A DNA stretch of 64,000 nucleotides, taken from assembly GCF_013403975.1 (NCBI RefSeq), contig NZ_JABFDH010000005.1, positions 124,001 to 188,000 on the forward strand, read 5' to 3'. The notes beneath the pieces were generated by a model. That model worked only from the letters and a program-made list of their open reading frames with translations. It was not told the DNA's origin and did no database searches. The translations under genes were made by a program, and so were the position numbers. Below, in pieces: positions 61,071 through 64,000 of this stretch; the first letter of the stretch is position 1, and every line of letters starts with the position of its first letter. Source of the stretch: Winogradskyella ursingii. GTDB lineage: Bacteria > Bacteroidota > Bacteroidia > Flavobacteriales > Flavobacteriaceae.

Positions 61071-62237
61071 TTATTTTTGCTTAAAAAATCTTAAAAGATA
61101 AAAATACCTAAGAGCCAAAGCGATAATAAAAGGGATTAGCCCAATGGCAAAAATTTGGACACCAATAATCCAGTGCAAAGTCATTAGACAAAGCATTATT
61201 ATTAAAAATTTTAGATAAGACCTGAACCAATTTTTAGGTTGCTTTCTCAACAATTGGCCAATCATAAAAACGTTTAATGGCAATGCCCATAGCAAATTGT
61301 AATTTTGTCCTGTGGCAGTGTGGTCGGTACCATACCATAAAAATATAAGCAGAATTCCAACCAGGCCAGTTAAAGCAAATAATAAAATATCAAGCCAAAC
61401 ACTTCGCTCGTTATTTTTGTAATCTTTATAGGTAATAAACAAAATAATAAGCCCAAGAATGCCCATTATAAATAATGGACTCAATAGAAAATTTGAACTA
61501 TCTTCAATATTTTGCTTTTGATAAATAACCGATGAACTTTTTACCAAATCTTTACTATCACGTGTAGCTGCAGCAAAAAAATCGTGAATATATTTTGGTA
61601 AAAACATATGTTGCTCTGGAGTTGCCTCTCTATCAATAATTGATCCAAGCGCGATGTCAATGCCAAAACTTCCCCAGGAATTCAAGCCGACATGCTCATG
61701 GATTAACTTCCTAAAAGTTTGGACTTCGAAATCTGCAGGATTATTAAATTTAATTTTATTAGAGGTTGAAGTTTGAGCGACGTCCCTGATCCGTGTAGCA
61801 CAATTATCATAAAAAAAGTCATAGAGATAACGTCTGTTTTCAGGTTTGTAATTGTTTTCTAAATAATTGAATAAATCCTGTTTTTCTGAAGTTGGTAAAT
61901 TTAAAACCTGTTCTTTTATTGTACGATTACTACGAGCATAAAAGTCATAAAATTGTGAAAAATTATGTCGGCTAATGAGGTAGTTCAACTTTCCTTGAGC
62001 GAATTTTAGATAAAAGTTGGGAGCGTCAAAGTCATATTCTCCATATCCGTAAACTAAATCCAACCCTTGAACTTTATCACTTATTCTAAATGCATTATGA
62101 CCAAAAGAATCATTTAGCGATGCTCCAGGTCCAATGGTGAGTACAGAAATTTCTGCATTAGGTGACAATTGAAATTGTTGGGCCGCCAAAAAGTTTAGAG
62201 AGAGTAGAAAAAAACAAAATGATAATTTTAATCGCAT
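61071..62237 (-). CDS. DUF4105 / Lnb-like membrane protein
   Basis: A 388-residue protein: signal peptide or anchor (1-20, LLSLNFLAAQ), a periplasmic DUF4105 domain (about 22-230), then five membrane helices. The domain has the paired residues His47 in DSFGHNAFRI and Cys146 in FFYDNCATRIRD. DUF4105 has been linked in Bacteroides to lipoprotein N-acylation (Lnb). That would make this enzyme a thiol-dependent transacylase at the inner membrane; I offer it as a family-level hypothesis. It lies eight bases downstream of the PorV/PorQ-type gene and is probably co-transcribed with it. Confidence 0.8.
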   Translation of the reverse strand: MRLKLSFCFFLLSLNFLAAQQFQLSPNAEISVLTIGPGASLNDSFGHNAFRISDKVQGLDLVYGYGEYDFDAPNFYLKFAQGKLNYLISRHNFSQFYDFYARSNRTIKEQVLNLPTSEKQDLFNYLENNYKPENRRYLYDFFYDNCATRIRDVAQTSTSNKIKFNNPADFEVQTFRKLIHEHVGLNSWGSFGIDIALGSIIDREATPEQHMFLPKYIHDFFAAATRDSKDLVKSSSVIYQKQNIEDSSNFLLSPLFIMGILGLIILFITYKDYKNNERSVWLDILLFALTGLVGILLIFLWYGTDHTATGQNYNLLWALPLNVFMIGQLLRKQPKNWFRSYLKFLIIMLCLMTLHWIIGVQIFAIGLIPFIIALALRYFYLLRFFKQK

Positions 62238-62245
62238 AAGTATAA

Positions 62246-63343
62246 TTATCTGAAGACACTAAAGTCTATTTTTAAAGAAAACACGTTAGAATATAAAGCA
62301 GCACTTTGGTCACCGATGTCAGTAAACGCGTAATCAATTTGAATGCCTTTATATTTAAAACCGACTCCAAAATTAGGCTGAAAGGTCAATTCTTCCGAAT
62401 CATCGATCTGTCTTTCATTCTGAAAATTCCCCAAACCACCTCGTAAAAATACTAAATCGGTATAACCGAACTCAAATCCCAATGCAGGATTGATACTGGC
62501 AAAAGAAGTTGAGATAATATCGTTATTTTCTGCAAAACGCACATTCAAGTTTGCAGCAGCCAAAAGTGAGTAATCATAATTAAAAATCCATTTTTTAGAC
62601 ATACCCAATTGCAGTTTTGGTATGGTAATTTCGGTTTTTTCTGGTAATTCTTGATTTTCGCCTTCGACTGCACCACTTATTTGTTCAAATTTTTCTTCGT
62701 CAATGGTCCACGCATTGTAAGTCGTAGTAATGTCTCTCGCCATTAAGCCAAATTTCCAATCGTTCCCGGCTTCAAACTGAACACCTGCATCAAGACCAAA
62801 GCCCCAGCTAGAGGCAAAATCACCAATAATCCTGCGAATGATTTTCGCATTTACTCCAAAATTCAAACCGTCTAACGGTAGTTTGCGAGCGTAAGAAAAA
62901 GTGAGTCCGTAATCTGCAGTAGAAAAAGTGCTAATTCTATCGTAATTAATATTGCCTTGATCGTCAATAAGCTGTGTGGTGTCCAAAATGTCATCCACAC
63001 CAAACCGGATAAGTGAAAGTCCTAAGGCACTTCTGTCATCCAAAGGCATACCGTAACCTATGTAATTGTAATTGGCGATATTGGCAAAATAGCTGCTGTG
63101 CATCAAGGCGAGCTGGTTATCTTCTAAATGAACCAAACCTGCTGGATTCCAATAACCTGAATTGACATCATTTGTTTGTGAAACTACTGCATTGCTCATA
63201 CCCAATGCAGCCGCATCGACGCCAATATTCATAAATTCGTTGGAATATTTTCTAGTGGTCTGGGCAGTAGCACAAAGCGTAGTAAGCGTTAAGAGAATTA
63301 CATAGTAATTTTTCAACAGCAATTTTTTTACAAAGATGCACAA
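62246..63343 (-). CDS. PorV/PorQ-family outer-membrane beta-barrel protein
   Basis: A 365-residue outer-membrane protein of the FadL-like PorV/PorQ group. A signal peptide (NYYVILLTLTTLCATAQ) is followed by the hallmark MNIGVDAAALGMSNAVVSQTNDVNSGYWNPAGLV and amphipathic strands to a terminal Phe-x-Phe-Arg end. PorV and PorQ help surface attachment in type IX secretion; related paralogues are abundant in Flavobacteriia, so an exact role is not claimed. The first codon is TTG at 63343; TTG codons seven and nine codons later would also keep the signal peptide, so the start is uncertain. Confidence 0.83.
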   Translation of the reverse strand: MCIFVKKLLLKNYYVILLTLTTLCATAQTTRKYSNEFMNIGVDAAALGMSNAVVSQTNDVNSGYWNPAGLVHLEDNQLALMHSSYFANIANYNYIGYGMPLDDRSALGLSLIRFGVDDILDTTQLIDDQGNINYDRISTFSTADYGLTFSYARKLPLDGLNFGVNAKIIRRIIGDFASSWGFGLDAGVQFEAGNDWKFGLMARDITTTYNAWTIDEEKFEQISGAVEGENQELPEKTEITIPKLQLGMSKKWIFNYDYSLLAAANLNVRFAENNDIISTSFASINPALGFEFGYTDLVFLRGGLGNFQNERQIDDSEELTFQPNFGVGFKYKGIQIDYAFTDIGDQSAALYSNVFSLKIDFSVFR

Positions 63344-63448
63344 TATTTTTCTATCTATTTAACTTGAAATGCGCGTTCTTATTGTCCTCTATCTATTTCT
63401 TTTGTAGCATTTAAAAATATAATTGAAACAAGAGACCAATACTTTTTT

Positions 63449-63456
63449 TATTTTTG
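63449..63456 (+). promoter_or_regulatory. candidate -7 box of pssA
   Basis: TATTTTTG, an exact TAnnTTTG match, 14 bases before the pssA ATG. A TTG lies at 63423-63425, but the spacer of 23 bases is longer than usual, so this is weak evidence. Confidence 0.35.
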
Positions 63457-63470
63457 TTGAAATCACATTT

Positions 63471-64000
63471 ATGAGCTTAAAAAGACACGTCCCAAATATT
63501 GTAACACTCCTAAATCTTTTTTCGGGTTGTATTGCATTGATTTTTGCCATACATGGCCATTTTGTCTATGCTGCATTTTTTGTTTTTTTAGGAATTTTCT
63601 TTGATTTTTTTGATGGACTTTTAGCTCGGAAATTAAATGTCCAAAGTCCGTTGGGTATTCAGCTCGATTCGCTGGCAGATTTAGTAACTAGTGGAGTTGT
63701 TCCTGGAATTGTAATGTATAAATTGATTGCTATGTCTATGGGCACGAGTGATTTTGTGAGTTTCAATGAGGATTGGAGTGATACGATGGAATGGGAGGGT
63801 GGAAAATTATACGTCTTGCCACTAATAGGCTTGTTTGTTATTCTTGCTTCGGCTTATAGATTGGCAAAATTTAATATTGACGAAGACCAACAAACCTATT
63901 TTAAGGGATTACCAACTCCAGCAAATGCGTTGCTTATATTGTCCTTGCCATTAATTGTAGAATATCAAAACAGCGATGTGCTAAACGCGATAATTATTAA
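63471..64000 (+). CDS. pssA: CDP-diacylglycerol-serine O-phosphatidyltransferase, partial (runs off the window)
   Basis: The first 176 codons of a CDP-alcohol phosphatidyltransferase, open to the window edge. The start is ATG at 63471 (SLKRHVPNIVTLLNLFSGC). The active-site signature is complete: D-F-F-D-G-L-L-A-R followed by eight residues, then G-I-Q-L-D-S-L-A-D, fitting D-x2-DG-x2-AR-x8-G-x3-D-x3-D. The PNIVTLLNLFSGC opening and the SYRLAKFNI-type segment (here ASAYRLAKFN) are those of type II PssA, which makes phosphatidylserine, the precursor of phosphatidylethanolamine. Integral membrane protein. Confidence 0.92.
   Translation, partial: MSLKRHVPNIVTLLNLFSGCIALIFAIHGHFVYAAFFVFLGIFFDFFDGLLARKLNVQSPLGIQLDSLADLVTSGVVPGIVMYKLIAMSMGTSDFVSFNEDWSDTMEWEGGKLYVLPLIGLFVILASAYRLAKFNIDEDQQTYFKGLPTPANALLILSLPLIVEYQNSDVLNAIII

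Overview
The window reads as a chromosomal segment of a low-GC marine-type member of the Bacteroidota, most likely Flavobacteriaceae. The basis is family content: DUF6090, DUF4105 and DUF2795 proteins, a PorV/PorQ-type protein linked to type IX secretion, a SecA with a long N-terminal insert, and Bacteroidota-type promoters (TTG / TAnnTTTG) with few Shine-Dalgarno sites. Species cannot be named from the sequence alone. I saw no rRNA, tRNA, CRISPR array, transposase, integrase or phage gene.

Left part (1-29818), mostly housekeeping and conserved accessory genes. An AIM24-like gene and a small orphan gene are followed by a divergent oxyR-dps pair for peroxide defence. Next comes a tightly overlapping minus-strand operon (9673 to 3432) encoding SpoIIM-like protein, membrane protein, DUF4129, DUF4350, MoxR ATPase and DUF58, with a divergent RDD-family gene at its head. 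After a TRIC-type channel gene lies a patchy region (11310-16480) that looks accessory. It holds a DUF6090 gene with a decayed copy behind it, a CPBP-family protease gene between two 110-bp direct repeats, an M24 protein lacking canonical metal ligands, two poorly known exported proteins, and a perfect (CAA)21 array. Then come a giant AsmA-like protein, DoxX, secA, DUF2795, a PduO-type cobalamin adenosyltransferase, a MacB/LolD-type ATPase, a methyltransferase and an ABC-F ATPase.

Centre and right (29922-61067): one 31-kb, 29-gene, plus-strand surface-glycan locus behind a good Bacteroidota promoter. It opens with a Wza-type export lipoprotein, a Wzc-type tyrosine kinase with a Gly-Tyr tail and a small phosphoglycosyl transferase. 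UDP-GalNAcA genes (TviB/TviC type) and a Wzm/Wzt ABC exporter follow. Then come a PAPS-type sulfotransferase, 13 or 14 glycosyltransferases, two methyltransferases, a nonulosonic (sialic-type) acid cassette neuB-neuC-neuA and an O-antigen polymerase/ligase. It closes with a second, long WcaJ-type initiating transferase that has its own candidate promoter. Predicted product: an acidic glycan carrying sialic-type acid, hexosaminuronic acid and probably sulfate. The export logic is mixed: Wza/Wzc and ABC-exporter parts are present, but no Wzx flippase.

Right end (61071-64000): a two-gene minus-strand unit, DUF4105 (Lnb-like) and PorV/PorQ family, then the start of a plus-strand pssA that runs off the window.
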